A stretch of DNA of 64,000 nt from the NCBI GenBank assembly GCA_904420095.1, contig CAJFUB010000026.1, forward strand, positions 1 through 64,000, in the 5' to 3' direction. This stretch comes from an uncultured Clostridia bacterium (lineage in GTDB: Bacteria; Bacillota; Clostridia; UBA1212; UBA1255). Positions 43,953 through 54,000 of this stretch are shown here, piece by piece (the stretch's first letter is position 1; each line of letters begins with the position of its first letter). A program made the translations under genes and the position numbers. The notes under the pieces were generated by a model. The model saw only the letters and a list, made by a program, of their open reading frames with translations. It did not search any database and was not told where the DNA came from.

Positions 43953-45134
43953 ATGAAAGAGCTGGAACTGAAATACGGCTGTAATCCGAATCAGAAGCCG
44001 TCGCGGATTTTTATGAAAAACGGAGGAGAACTGCCGGTCAAAGTCTTGTCCGGACGACCGGGCTATATCAATTTATTGGACGCTTTAAACGGCTGGCAGC
44101 TCGTAAAGGAGCTGAAGCAGGCCACAGGAATTGCTGCGGCGACGTCCTTTAAGCATGTTTCTCCGGCGGGAGCTGCAATCGGACTTCCGCTCTCTGACAT
44201 CGAACGGAAAATTTATTGGGCGGATGATTTGAATATGGATTTTACGCCGCTTGCCAATGCTTACGCGCGGGCGAGAGGCGCGGACCGCATGTCTTCCTTC
44301 GGTGATTTTATTTCCCTGTCCGATCCATGCGACAAAGAGACGGCGACGCTGATCCGGCGGGAGGTCTCTGACGGCGTAATTGCGCCGGGCTATGAACCCG
44401 AAGCGCTTGCGATTCTGAAGGAAAAGAAGAACGGCGCTTATACCGTTCTTGAGATCGATCCGAATTATGCTCCTGCGCCGGTCGAGCAGAAGGATGTGTT
44501 CGGCATTACGTTTGAACAGGGCCGGAACGAGCTGAAAATCGACGACTCACTTTTTTCAAATATCGTGACGAAAAACCGGGAGCTTCCGGAAAACGCGAAA
44601 ACCGATCTGACAATCGCGCTGATTACCTTAAAATATACGCAGTCCAATTCCGTATGCTATGTGAAGGGCGGACAGGCAATCGGGATCGGCGCGGGGCAGC
44701 AGTCCCGCATTCACTGCACGCGTCTGGCGGGCAGCAAGGCGGATAACTGGTTCCTGCGGCAGTCGCCCCAGGTGCTCGAACTCCGGTTTGTGGATCATAT
44801 TAAACGCGCCGACCGGGACAACGCCATCGATTTGTATATTGGAGAGGATTATATGGATGTGCTTGCCGAGGGCAAGTGGCAGAATATTTTCAAAGTCCGT
44901 CCGGAGGTATTCACGCAGGAAGAAAAGCGCGCGTGGCTGGCGCAGAACTCGAATGTGGCGCTTGGCTCGGATGCGTTCTTCCCGTTTGGAGACAATATAG
45001 AACGGGCCCACAGAAGCGGCGTCCGATATGTAGCGGAGCCGGGCGGCTCCATTCGAGACGATCATGTGATCGAAACGTGTAATCAATACGGAATGGTGAT
45101 GTGCTTCACCGGAATCCGTCTGTTCCATCATTAA
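43953..45134 (+). CDS. AICAR transformylase (stand-alone PurH C-terminal domain)
   Basis: Transfers a formyl group from 10-formyl-tetrahydrofolate to AICAR. 393 residues, matching only the transformylase domain of PurH: LKYGCNPNQKPS at the start, SFKHVSPAGAAIG (the catalytic Lys-His region), KYTQSNSVCYVKGGQAIGIG and the C-terminal DHVIETCNQYGMVMCFTG. The cyclohydrolase domain (MGS-like) is absent and its job is done by the neighbour upstream, 11 nt away. fhs, some 10 kb downstream, makes the cofactor. Confidence 0.95.
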   Translation: MKELELKYGCNPNQKPSRIFMKNGGELPVKVLSGRPGYINLLDALNGWQLVKELKQATGIAAATSFKHVSPAGAAIGLPLSDIERKIYWADDLNMDFTPLANAYARARGADRMSSFGDFISLSDPCDKETATLIRREVSDGVIAPGYEPEALAILKEKKNGAYTVLEIDPNYAPAPVEQKDVFGITFEQGRNELKIDDSLFSNIVTKNRELPENAKTDLTIALITLKYTQSNSVCYVKGGQAIGIGAGQQSRIHCTRLAGSKADNWFLRQSPQVLELRFVDHIKRADRDNAIDLYIGEDYMDVLAEGKWQNIFKVRPEVFTQEEKRAWLAQNSNVALGSDAFFPFGDNIERAHRSGVRYVAEPGGSIRDDHVIETCNQYGMVMCFTGIRLFHH

Positions 45135-45154
45135 AATGAGCTTGTCGGGAGCAA

Positions 45155-45907
45155 TCAGGTTCCTTTGCAGAATACGTGATTTCCGATTGTGACAGAGATC
45201 GGCAGGGATTTGATCCATTGGTTGGTTGCAGTTCTGGGATTGTAATAATACAGGCAGCCATACGTCGGATCCCAGCCGTTCATTGCATCCTGGGCAGCCT
45301 GATATGCCGTGGAATCCGGCGTCAGATTGATCTGACCGTCGGATACGACGTCGAACGCACCGGCCTGATACACCACGCCCGCTACGGTTTTCGGGAAGCG
45401 AGAGTCGCGGACACGGTTCAGAATAACAGCGCCTACTGCGACCTGGCCGGCATACGGTTCTCCCCGGGCCTCTCCGTAGATCGCCCTTGCCAGAAGGTTC
45501 AGATCGCTGGAAGAGCTGGAAGAGGAGGAACTCGAAGTGCTTGCAATGCCCATTGCGGCAAGCGTGTTTTTCCCTGCAATCCCGTCGACGGTCAGGCCGT
45601 TCGTCCTTTGAAAATACCGGACGGCCTCCTCCGTCAATTTTCCGTAGATGCCGTCGACAGAACCGGTATAATATCCCCAATTTTTCAGCTTTTTCTGAAT
45701 ATTAATAACTTCCGTACCCGTGGAGCCGCGTTTGGACAATACCTCTGAAATCCCTTCCGCCGCATATTCGGAAGCAACAGCGGTTTTGATATTCAAACGA
45801 TACAGCCCGACCGCAGAGAGCGACAGCACGAGCGCCGAGGCGAATACGGCCGCGAGATACGTCAGATCGCGTTTGGGTTTTTCTCTATTTATGGATTTAT
45901 TTTTCAA
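45155..45907 (-). CDS. sleB: spore cortex-lytic enzyme SleB
   Basis: Hydrolyses the cortex during germination. About 250 residues. The start is probably TTG 45907 with GAGGTG 6 nt upstream; a GTG at 45916 lies inside that site. An N-terminal membrane anchor or signal (about 20-40) is followed by a peptidoglycan-binding domain (about 65-118: RGSTGTEVINIQKKL), a linker of ten or more serines, and the hydrolase_2 domain with the catalytic glutamate in AIYGEARGEPYAGQ. No ypeB partner is near. It is convergent with the AICAR transformylase gene with a 20-bp gap. Confidence 0.92.
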   Translation of the reverse strand: MKNKSINREKPKRDLTYLAAVFASALVLSLSAVGLYRLNIKTAVASEYAAEGISEVLSKRGSTGTEVINIQKKLKNWGYYTGSVDGIYGKLTEEAVRYFQRTNGLTVDGIAGKNTLAAMGIASTSSSSSSSSSSDLNLLARAIYGEARGEPYAGQVAVGAVILNRVRDSRFPKTVAGVVYQAGAFDVVSDGQINLTPDSTAYQAAQDAMNGWDPTYGCLYYYNPRTATNQWIKSLPISVTIGNHVFCKGT

Positions 45908-45928
45908 TTTTAACACCTCAAATCAATG

Positions 45929-45946
45929 AAATATCCTTTGATATTT
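45929..45946. promoter_or_regulatory. inverted repeat upstream of sleB
   Basis: AAATATC (45929-45935) and GATATTT (45940-45946) are a perfect 7-bp inverted repeat about 22 bp before sleB, a likely place for an operator (sleB is a forespore gene in Bacillus). I could not identify a convincing sigma-G promoter. Confidence 0.35.
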
Positions 45947-46116
45947 ACGTCGTTATTCTGCGCTTCCGGGAATTGATCCATACAAGAAAAATCTGGTGAT
46001 TTTTTGCGGATTTTTATATAAAATCAAAATGAGGTTATAATACGGACAGGCAGTATTCCATTTTCAAGGGATCTATGGTAAACTTTGCTACGTACAAAAT
46101 GCTGAAGGAGTCTGTT

Positions 46117-47226
46117 ATGCGGGAATATGATTATCTGATCGTGGGCAGCGGTCTGTTCGGAGCGGTTTTTGCGCACGAAGCGTCCAAAAAAGGGAAAAAG
46201 TGCCTGGTAATCGAAAAGCGCGATCATACCGGAGGAAATATATATTGTGAAGAAATCAACGGCATCACGGTACACAAATACGGTGCGCACATTTTTCATA
46301 CGAACAGCCGCAGGGTATGGAATTACGTAAACGATCTATGCGAATTTAACAGATACACAAATTCCCCTATTGCGAATTATCATGGCGAGCTTTACAATAT
46401 GCCGTTTAACATGAACACTTTTAACAAATTGTGGGGTGTTGTTACGCCTGCGGAGGCGCAGCGAAAAATCGCAGAGCAACGGACTGCGGTGAGCGGGGAA
46501 CCGTCGAATCTCGAGGAACAGGCGATTCGTCTCGTCGGAACAGATCTGTACGAGAAGCTCGTTAAAGGCTATACCGAAAAACAGTGGGGCAGGGATTGTA
46601 AAGATCTGCCTGCCTTCATCATCAAAAGGCTTCCGGTCCGCTTTACGTATGATAACAATTATTTTAACGATCCGTTCCAGGGAATCCCGGAGGGCGGATA
46701 CAACCGAATCACGGACAAGCTGCTGGACGGCGCGGAGGTCCGGCTCCGCGTGGATTTCAACGTTACGCCGGAAAATCGCGCGTATTATAAAAGCCTTGCC
46801 GAAAAAACAGTGTATACCGGTACGATCGACTCCTATTTCGATTATCGGTTCGGCGCGCTGGAATACCGAAGTCTGAGATTTGAAACGGAGGCCCTGGATG
46901 AGGAAAATTACCAGGGTGTTGCGGTAATGAATTTTACCGATCGCCAGACGCCGTATACGCGGATTATCGAGCATAAGCATTTTGCCTTTGGCACGCAGCC
47001 GGGGACGGTGATTACCAAAGAATATCCGGCGGACTGGGCTCCTGGGAAGGAACCGTACTATCCCGTCAACGATGCGAAAAATCAGGAGCTATACCAAAAG
47101 TACGCGGAGGCGGCGGCGCAGGAGCCGGATGTGATCTTCGGAGGACGGCTCGCCGAATACAAATATTACGATATGGACAAGGTCATAGCGTCCGCACTGG
47201 ACGCCGCGGCGGCGGAGGGACTTTGA
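46117..47226 (+). CDS. glf: UDP-galactopyranose mutase
   Basis: FAD enzyme that converts UDP-galactopyranose to UDP-galactofuranose. 369 residues. ATG 46117 has AAGGAG at 6 nt; the in-frame ATG at 46075 has none. The FAD-binding N-terminus is YDYLIVGSGLFGAVFAHEAS followed by KRDHTGGN, and the substrate region has YGAHIFHTNS and GYTEKQWG. It heads the polysaccharide cluster and shows that the product should contain galactofuranose. A TATAAT at 46036-46041 may be its -10 box. Confidence 0.96.
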   Translation: MREYDYLIVGSGLFGAVFAHEASKKGKKCLVIEKRDHTGGNIYCEEINGITVHKYGAHIFHTNSRRVWNYVNDLCEFNRYTNSPIANYHGELYNMPFNMNTFNKLWGVVTPAEAQRKIAEQRTAVSGEPSNLEEQAIRLVGTDLYEKLVKGYTEKQWGRDCKDLPAFIIKRLPVRFTYDNNYFNDPFQGIPEGGYNRITDKLLDGAEVRLRVDFNVTPENRAYYKSLAEKTVYTGTIDSYFDYRFGALEYRSLRFETEALDEENYQGVAVMNFTDRQTPYTRIIEHKHFAFGTQPGTVITKEYPADWAPGKEPYYPVNDAKNQELYQKYAEAAAQEPDVIFGGRLAEYKYYDMDKVIASALDAAAAEGL

Positions 47227-48311
47227 TGGAAGCGGTGCGGGAACCCGGCATCAGCGTGATCATGCCGGTATATAAAGTGGAAAAATACGTGGGGAAAGCA
47301 ATCGAGAGCATTCTTTCCCAAACGATGAGCGATTTCGAATTCATTATCGTAGACGACGGAACTCCTGACAGAAGCGGTGAAATCTGTGACGAGTATGCTG
47401 CAAAGGACAGCAGAATCCAGGTCATTCACAAAGAAAACGGAGGCGCGCCGAGCGCGCGGAACCGCGCGATTGATATCGCAAGGGGAAAATATTTTTATTT
47501 TATGGATTCCGATGATTGGGCGGAACCGTCCATGCTCGAAGACATGTACCGTCTGGCGGAGGAACACGGCGCGCAGCTCGTTGTAACGGGTTATTATATC
47601 GATACGTATTACGGCGACGGCGATACGGAAAAATATACGCAGCTCCAAACGGCGGAGGACGCCGTTTACGAAACGCAGGAGGCCTTTCGGGAAAGCGCAT
47701 ACACGCTTTTCGACCGGAATCTTCTTTATACGCCGTGGAATAAGCTCTACCGTTCCTCATATCTTCAGGAGAACGGGCTGCGCTTCCCCGAAACCTGGAT
47801 GGACGATTTCCCGTTTAATCTTTCTGTTGTAAGGGAGGTTGAAAGCGTCGTGGTTTCTTCCAAAGCCTACTATCACTTTATGCGTGCCAGAGCCGAGAGC
47901 GAAACGGCAAAATATAGAAGCAATCTGTATGAAAAACGGGAAGAAGAACACGACTGGATGTTGGACCTTTATCGGTACTGGAACATCCGGAATGACGCCG
48001 CCCGCGCCGCAAGCATGGAAATGGTCTTCCGGCGCTACGCAGAACGCATCGTTGGCTGCATTGAAAATGTAACAAATCCAAATTGTACGCTTTCTTCGAA
48101 GGAACGAAAAGCAGAAATTCGCAGGATCCTCGAAAATCCGCGCGTTTCAGAGGCGCTCTCCCACGCGCGTCCTAAATCGGCCTATATGCGGCTGATGCTT
48201 CTTCCAGTAAAATGGAAAAACGTGACGCTCTGTTATGCCGAAGGCATTTTTATTTCCGCCGTCAAACGAAGGCATGTCAAAACATTTGCAAAATTGAAGG
48301 CAAATCGCTGA
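47226..48311 (+). CDS. glycosyltransferase family 2 (first)
   Basis: Membrane-associated transferase of sugar to the polysaccharide repeat unit. 361 residues. The GT-A domain begins ISVIMPVYKVEKYVGKAIES and has the nucleotide-sugar/metal motif FMDSDDW (DxD type) at about residue 95; the acceptor-binding C-terminal half is variable. ATG 47226 overlaps the glf stop (TGATG) with GGAGGG upstream. The sugar and linkage cannot be told from sequence. Confidence 0.92.
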   Translation: MEAVREPGISVIMPVYKVEKYVGKAIESILSQTMSDFEFIIVDDGTPDRSGEICDEYAAKDSRIQVIHKENGGAPSARNRAIDIARGKYFYFMDSDDWAEPSMLEDMYRLAEEHGAQLVVTGYYIDTYYGDGDTEKYTQLQTAEDAVYETQEAFRESAYTLFDRNLLYTPWNKLYRSSYLQENGLRFPETWMDDFPFNLSVVREVESVVVSSKAYYHFMRARAESETAKYRSNLYEKREEEHDWMLDLYRYWNIRNDAARAASMEMVFRRYAERIVGCIENVTNPNCTLSSKERKAEIRRILENPRVSEALSHARPKSAYMRLMLLPVKWKNVTLCYAEGIFISAVKRRHVKTFAKLKANR

Positions 48312-48324
48312 AGGAGAGGAAGGA

Positions 48325-49413
48325 ATGGCACAGGAAGCAGGGCGCGCGCCCTTTATAACCCTTATCATGCCGGTATACAATGCGGAAAAATATCTCCGCG
48401 CAGCGATCGACAGCGTGCTGGCTCAGACCTTTTCTGATTTCGAGCTGCTTTTGGTGGACGACTGCTCTCCCGACGGCAGCGGCGCCATCTGCGACGAATT
48501 TGCGCGGAACGCTCCGGAGAAAATCCGCGTGCTCCATCTGGAAAAAAACGGCGGTCCGAGCAACGCCAGAAACATGGCGCTGCAGCATGCGCGCGGCACC
48601 TATGTCTGCTTTATGGATTCGGATGATACGATCGATCCAGATCTGTTTGAAAGAGCCGCTGCCGCGGCAAAGGAATACGGTGTCAGCGCCGTCATTTACG
48701 GGATGGTGGAGGAATATTATGATCAGAAGGGCAAGCTGAAATATACAAAATGCATTGCTCCTGAGCAAAACAGGCTTCTTTCCGACCAAACGGAGCTTCG
48801 GAAAGAAATCATCCATCTTGAAGAACGAACGCTGTACGGCTATGCCTCCAATAAACTGTACGACCTTGCCAGAATCCGCCAGACGGGCCTGTGCTTTGAA
48901 AATTTAACGCTGAATGAAGATACCGTATTCAATATTCGATATTTTACGGAAGCGCCAAGTGCGTATCTTTTGGCAATGGCGCCGTATCATTACGGCAAGC
49001 GGCTTGAGAGCAGCGTGACCTCCAGGTTCGTTCCGGATTATTATGAGCTGCAGATGCTGCGCGTCCGGATGATCTATGAACAGTATCTTTCCTGGAATTT
49101 ATGCACTGCGGAGGTTCGAAAAATTTTGGGTAATCTCTATATTCGATATACTGTATCAGCGCTTCAGCGAAACTGTGATCCGCGCGCGGGAATGGATCAC
49201 GCGGCGCGGAGGGCCTGGCTCCAAGCGCAGTTCTCCTCTGAGATGTATGCTGCGCTTTGTGCGGACTGGGCGCCGGAAAACAGGCTTTTGAGGGTGTTCG
49301 CGCCTTTGTTTCGGAAAAAACGCGTCGGACCTTCTCTGTTCTGCGGACGTGTGGTATACGTCGTCAAGAATAAAATGCCGATCGTATTTGCCCGCCTGAA
49401 GCAGAAGAATTAA
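48325..49413 (+). CDS. glycosyltransferase family 2 (second)
   Basis: 362 residues, the same type as its upstream neighbour (ITLIMPVYNAEKYLRAAIDS, then FMDSDDT). The N-terminal domains of the two are clearly alike, while the C-terminal halves diverge, so an old duplication with new acceptor specificity is likely. A GAAGGAGAGG site precedes ATG 48325. Confidence 0.92.
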   Translation: MAQEAGRAPFITLIMPVYNAEKYLRAAIDSVLAQTFSDFELLLVDDCSPDGSGAICDEFARNAPEKIRVLHLEKNGGPSNARNMALQHARGTYVCFMDSDDTIDPDLFERAAAAAKEYGVSAVIYGMVEEYYDQKGKLKYTKCIAPEQNRLLSDQTELRKEIIHLEERTLYGYASNKLYDLARIRQTGLCFENLTLNEDTVFNIRYFTEAPSAYLLAMAPYHYGKRLESSVTSRFVPDYYELQMLRVRMIYEQYLSWNLCTAEVRKILGNLYIRYTVSALQRNCDPRAGMDHAARRAWLQAQFSSEMYAALCADWAPENRLLRVFAPLFRKKRVGPSLFCGRVVYVVKNKMPIVFARLKQKN

Positions 49414-49444
49414 CGGATCAAACAAGAAAGGATTTACATTAAAG

Positions 49445-50584
49445 ATGCTGAATATCTTGATTGTCGGAATGATGGATGTAAAAGGCGGAATCGAGCAGCT
49501 CGTCATCCAGATCTTCCGCCGCCTGGACAAGAGCAGGATCCACTGTGATTTTTTATGTTACTGCCGTGAGTGCGCCTATGAGGAAGAGCTTCTGGCCGCA
49601 GGCAGCAGCGTCTATCATGTCACGCGGCGCGGCGAAAATCCGCTCCGGTGCAGGCGGGAGCTGAAGGCGTTTTTTCGAGCGCACAGCGAATATGATTACA
49701 TCTGGATTCATACAAGCTCGGCCAGCAATTGCATGGGCCACATCTATGCCAGAAAGTATACAAAAGCAAAAATCATCAGTCACAGCCACGGAACGCATTT
49801 TGACAGCCGGCGCGGACTGATTCATGCGCTGCATGTTTTCCTGCATCGGAGTCACCGAAAGCGCTTTCTGGCGTGTACGGACTTTTGCTTCGCCTGCTCT
49901 CGGGCCGCGGGCGAATGGCTGTTCGGCGCGGACTGCCCCGTAACGATTGTGAGAAACGGGGTGGATACGCAGCGCTTCCGCTTTGATTCGGCGGAGCGAG
50001 CCCGTGTCAGAGAGGCGTTTTCTCTTGGAGCTCAGAAAGTAATCGGGCACGCGGGCCGTTTCTGCACTGCGAAAAACCATGCCTTTTTATTGGAAATTTT
50101 TGCGGCAGTGATTCGGAAATCGGACGAGTACCGTCTCTTTCTGGCAGGCGAGGGGGAACTGCTTCAGACGGCTAAGCAGAAGGCTGCGGAATTGGGCATC
50201 GCGGACAAAGTGATTTTTGCGGGATACCGGGATGATCTGCATTGCATTTTCCAGGCGTTTGATGTATTATTGTTACCTTCTTTATACGAAGGCTTTCCCA
50301 TTGTCGCAGTGGAAGCGCAGGCATGCGGCCTGCCGTGTCTGCTTGCGGATACGATTACGAGGGAGGTTTCCGTAACGGATCTCGTAGCTTATCGGAGCCT
50401 TACAGAGCCTGCGGAACGCTGGGCAGAAGAGGTCTGCGCCCTTGCGGAGGGACATACAAATAATGACAGGGCCCATTACTGCAATATCATAGCGGAAAAC
50501 GGTTATGATATCAATGAAACGGTGAGAGAAGTGGAACGCTTCTTGCTTTCACACCAGAGATCGGGCTTGGGAGGAGAATCATGA
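49445..50584 (+). CDS. glycosyltransferase family 4
   Basis: 379 residues of the GT-B fold. The N-terminus MLNILIVGMMDVKGGIEQLV is the acceptor-side loop of EpsF/GT4 enzymes, and EGFPIVAVEAQACGLPCLL (about 279-297) holds the EX7E donor motif. Retaining transfer from a UDP sugar is expected. Its TGA overlaps the next start (ATGA). Confidence 0.92.
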   Translation: MLNILIVGMMDVKGGIEQLVIQIFRRLDKSRIHCDFLCYCRECAYEEELLAAGSSVYHVTRRGENPLRCRRELKAFFRAHSEYDYIWIHTSSASNCMGHIYARKYTKAKIISHSHGTHFDSRRGLIHALHVFLHRSHRKRFLACTDFCFACSRAAGEWLFGADCPVTIVRNGVDTQRFRFDSAERARVREAFSLGAQKVIGHAGRFCTAKNHAFLLEIFAAVIRKSDEYRLFLAGEGELLQTAKQKAAELGIADKVIFAGYRDDLHCIFQAFDVLLLPSLYEGFPIVAVEAQACGLPCLLADTITREVSVTDLVAYRSLTEPAERWAEEVCALAEGHTNNDRAHYCNIIAENGYDINETVREVERFLLSHQRSGLGGES

Positions 50585-52014
50585 AAGAGAACAATAAGAT
50601 CCGAGGGATTTTCGAAGGCTTTACGTCCGGATTCCTGTTTAAAATCGTATATCTGGCATTAGTTCTGATTTCTTTTAACACGTTTGCGCTGGACGTACCG
50701 TATCTGAAAACCGTTTTTGTCGCGCTTTCCGTCGCGCTGGGCGGAATCGTTCTGGTTTACCGTCTGATCCATTTTAAGCGTTTTATTAAAATGAAATACA
50801 TATGGATTCTTGTCGCCTTTCTGGCCAGCTATCTGCTTTCGCTGCTCTTGAATCTGCGGTACGGTTTTCTGGAGCCGATTCAGGCGATGGTGTGGATGAC
50901 GTTTCAGTATTTCATTTTATTTCTGAAGGATCCGGCGCGTCCGTGCGAGAAGTCCCAGAGGGAATTCCGTGTCCTTTCGTGGATTTTCTGCGTCTATCAG
51001 TTCTGCTGCTCCGCCGCCAGCCTGGTTCTGCTGTTTTTGAATTATACGGAACTCAATTTCGAACGGCAGCCTATCAAACTGGCGGGACTTGTATGGGGCC
51101 GTCTCTGGGGCGTATATACGGATCCGAATTATGCGGCTGTGCTTGCGGTCGCTGCCGCTTTTTTGGGGATTTATCTGGTAAAATGCCATAAAAGTGTATT
51201 TTTAAAGATTTTCTGTGGAATCAACGTGGTGCTTCAGCTGCTGTACGTTGCCTTTTCCGATTCCCGCACCGGTCTTGTCTGCCTCGCAGTGGCAGGCGCG
51301 TGCTACGCGTATCTCCGCCTGGTGAAGCTGCCGAAGCTCGACCGGAAAAGACTTGTTCGTCAGACAGTATCCTGCATCACGGCGCTTTGCATTCTGTGCG
51401 TGCTGCTGATCGTTCCGAAGGGCATCACATATACGTATAATAAAGTGATCGAGCTCACTTCTTCCGATATTACGGAGCCCGGAGAAACGCCGCAGACACC
51501 GCAGGAGCCGCCGGAGCCTACAATCGGGCGCGAACAGGATATCGAGAGCGACGTCAGCAATCGGAGATTTGACCTCTGGAAAAGCGGCCTTGAAATTTAC
51601 CGTCTGAAGCCGATTTTTGGTGTTTCTATTTTCAATGCAGTGGCATTTGCTCAGGAGCAGCTTCCGACTACCTATCTGATCAATAATGACGCGGGAATTT
51701 TTGACAGCCTGCATAACGCGTTCCTGAACGTGCTCATGGGACAGGGAATCGTAGGATTTGTCATTTTTATGATTTTCATCGTATTATGCGTCGTTCTGAT
51801 CTTAAAGGGATATTTGAAAACGAAGAAGGAGGAGTACTGCCGGACAAACGTCAGAAATGCGATCCTGATCGCAGTTCTGGCCGCTCTTGGCGCGTCGATG
51901 ATGTTTGTAGGCGATATCGTGTATCTAAACTCAGGTGCATCCTTTTTGTTCTGGAATATTCTGGGCTGCCTTGTATTTTATTATTCTGGAGAGGAGCAGG
52001 ACGCGCTTGCCTGA
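50581..52014 (+). CDS. polysaccharide polymerase, Wzy / O-antigen ligase family
   Basis: 477 residues with about 10-12 membrane helices and one large outside loop (about 290-385, with a Pro/Glu-rich start PGETPQTPQEPPEP). The Wzy_C-like patterns FSDSRTGLVCLA and SLHNAFLNVLMGQGIVGF are visible. It should join lipid-linked repeat units outside the membrane after flipping by the protein encoded at 53997. Confidence 0.87.
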   Translation: MKENNKIRGIFEGFTSGFLFKIVYLALVLISFNTFALDVPYLKTVFVALSVALGGIVLVYRLIHFKRFIKMKYIWILVAFLASYLLSLLLNLRYGFLEPIQAMVWMTFQYFILFLKDPARPCEKSQREFRVLSWIFCVYQFCCSAASLVLLFLNYTELNFERQPIKLAGLVWGRLWGVYTDPNYAAVLAVAAAFLGIYLVKCHKSVFLKIFCGINVVLQLLYVAFSDSRTGLVCLAVAGACYAYLRLVKLPKLDRKRLVRQTVSCITALCILCVLLIVPKGITYTYNKVIELTSSDITEPGETPQTPQEPPEPTIGREQDIESDVSNRRFDLWKSGLEIYRLKPIFGVSIFNAVAFAQEQLPTTYLINNDAGIFDSLHNAFLNVLMGQGIVGFVIFMIFIVLCVVLILKGYLKTKKEEYCRTNVRNAILIAVLAALGASMMFVGDIVYLNSGASFLFWNILGCLVFYYSGEEQDALA

Positions 52015-52999
52015 GGTCAGTATCATCATTCCCGTATACAACGTAATAAAGTATTTCGAAAAGTGCATGGAATCCGTGCTTTCTCAGAAAATGCAGGATT
52101 TCGAGGTGATTTTGATCGACGACGGCAGCACCGACGGAAGCGGCGCGCTCTGCGACCGTTATGCGGCGGAGGATAAACGGGTTTTGACGGTGCACCAAAG
52201 CAACGCGGGGCCGGCCGCCGCACGGAATGCCGGGATCGCACATGCTGCTGGAAATTATGTGTGCTTTGTCGACAGCGATGATCGTGTGCCGGAGGATTGT
52301 CTTGAAAAAAGCCTGGCGGCCGCAAAACGCCATCAGGCGGATCTTGTGATTTTCGATTATGATTTTGTTGACGAAACGGGAGAAGCACTGTTCCGATACC
52401 ACGCCGGGCTGGAGCCGGACCGCCTGCTGACGCTGAAAACGACGCCGGAGCTCATAAATGTTTCTCCGTCTCCCTGCAACAAGCTGTACCGGAAAGCGCT
52501 TTTCGAACGCAGGGAGATTTGTTTCCCGGAGGGCCGCCTTTATGAGGATCTGGCCACAATGCCCAAGCTGTTTTTCGACGCTTCGGCGGTATACCTGCCG
52601 GAAACCCTGTATTATTATGTAAATCATCAGGACTCTATTATGCGGATGGCTTTTCCGGATCCCGAGCGGCGCTACCGGGACCGGGTTTTTGCGGTGGACA
52701 GCGTCAGAGCGTATTACGCCGAAAAAGGCTTGGCCGACGCGTTCAGGGAAAATCTGGAATTCCTTGCAATTTACCATATCTATTTTATGCTTTCAATTGA
52801 AACGCTCGCGGAGGATCCTGGGAGCGCATATTTGAAAAAATACCGTGAATATATTCGCCGCGAATATCCCGCTTACAAAAAAAATCCATGGATTCCGATC
52901 CTTTTTACGAAACGGGAACGCATTAAATTCCGGCTCCTGAATGGGAGACATTATCGGCTGATTGTTTTTTTGGGTAAAATAAAGGGGGCATTGCGTTGA
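52007..52999 (+). CDS. glycosyltransferase family 2 (third)
   Basis: 330 residues. The likely start is TTG 52007 (LPEVSIIIPVYN), which overlaps the stop of the polymerase (TTGCCTGA) and has GAGGAG about 10 nt upstream; a longer frame inside the polymerase gene is not credible. The metal motif is CFVDSDDR. The UUG start fits the low-level coupled translation of the cluster. Confidence 0.9.
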   Translation: MPEVSIIIPVYNVIKYFEKCMESVLSQKMQDFEVILIDDGSTDGSGALCDRYAAEDKRVLTVHQSNAGPAAARNAGIAHAAGNYVCFVDSDDRVPEDCLEKSLAAAKRHQADLVIFDYDFVDETGEALFRYHAGLEPDRLLTLKTTPELINVSPSPCNKLYRKALFERREICFPEGRLYEDLATMPKLFFDASAVYLPETLYYYVNHQDSIMRMAFPDPERRYRDRVFAVDSVRAYYAEKGLADAFRENLEFLAIYHIYFMLSIETLAEDPGSAYLKKYREYIRREYPAYKKNPWIPILFTKRERIKFRLLNGRHYRLIVFLGKIKGALR

Positions 53000-54000
53000 T
53001 TCTGACTGTGGTTGTTCCGGCGTATAACGTAGAACGATTCTTGGAGAAAACACTTTCTTCGTTTGTTTTCGACAAAATTTCCGGCAGAGTGGAGATTATA
53101 ACGGTCGACGACGGATCGAGCGACCGGACTGCGGAAATCGCACGTTCTTACGAGGAAAAATATCCCGGCGTATTCCGGACCATTTCAAAAGAAAACGGCG
53201 GACACGGCTCTACCATCAACCGCGGCGCGGAGGCTGCGCGCGGAAAATATTTTAAAGTCGTGGATGGAGACGACTGGGTGGATTCGGAGGCCTTCGAAAA
53301 GCTGACGGATTTTCTTGAAGCGTCCGATGCCGACTGCGTCGTTTCAAATTACTGTGAGGTAAACGATGCAACGGGAGAAATGACGCCAGTTGAATACAAC
53401 AGATTTTTCCCGGAACGGCGGGACATGCAGTTTTCGGAGCTCGCGGGCAGCGTTTCTCTTGCGCTGCACAGCATGACGCTGCGAACGGAAATTCTGAAGA
53501 ATAACCCGAGACGGCTGGATGAGCATTGCTTTTACGTTGATGTGGAATATATTCTGTTTCAGGTTCCGTATCTCCGCAGTGTGGCGTTCTGTGATGCAAA
53601 CGTTTATCGCTACCGAATTGCGCAGCAGGCGCAGAGCGTAAGCCTGCAGGGGTTTCGGAAGCATGCTGACGAGCATGCCTTTGTTTCTCTGCGGCTGGCG
53701 GAATTCGCCCGGGAATATGAATGCTCCGAAGAGGCGGAACGTGTGAAATCCGCTTATATTACTGAAAGAACGGCGCAGATGGCCGTGAGTCAGGCCATGA
53801 TTTTTCAAAGCTTTCCGCACGGCGACAGGAAGGTTCTGGAAAAGTTCAAAAAATATGATTCGGATTTGAAAAGGACCAATGAAGCCGTTTATCTCCGCTC
53901 TTCCGCGCTGAGCCCTACGCTTCGGCTCCTGAGGAAATTCCATTTTCGATTTTACCGTCCGATTCTCTGGGCGAGAGGGAAGGTCCTCCGGAAATCATGA
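52996..54000 (+). CDS. glycosyltransferase family 2 (fourth)
   Basis: 334 residues, start TTG 52996 overlapping the preceding stop (TTGA). The N-terminus LTVVVPAYNVERFLEKTLSS and KVVDGDDWVDSEAFEKL identify the family; here the Asp motif reads DGDDW rather than DSDDW. It forms a separate branch from the other three by its C-terminal half (SLALHSMTLRTEIL). Confidence 0.9.
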   Translation: MILTVVVPAYNVERFLEKTLSSFVFDKISGRVEIITVDDGSSDRTAEIARSYEEKYPGVFRTISKENGGHGSTINRGAEAARGKYFKVVDGDDWVDSEAFEKLTDFLEASDADCVVSNYCEVNDATGEMTPVEYNRFFPERRDMQFSELAGSVSLALHSMTLRTEILKNNPRRLDEHCFYVDVEYILFQVPYLRSVAFCDANVYRYRIAQQAQSVSLQGFRKHADEHAFVSLRLAEFAREYECSEEAERVKSAYITERTAQMAVSQAMIFQSFPHGDRKVLEKFKKYDSDLKRTNEAVYLRSSALSPTLRLLRKFHFRFYRPILWARGKVLRKS

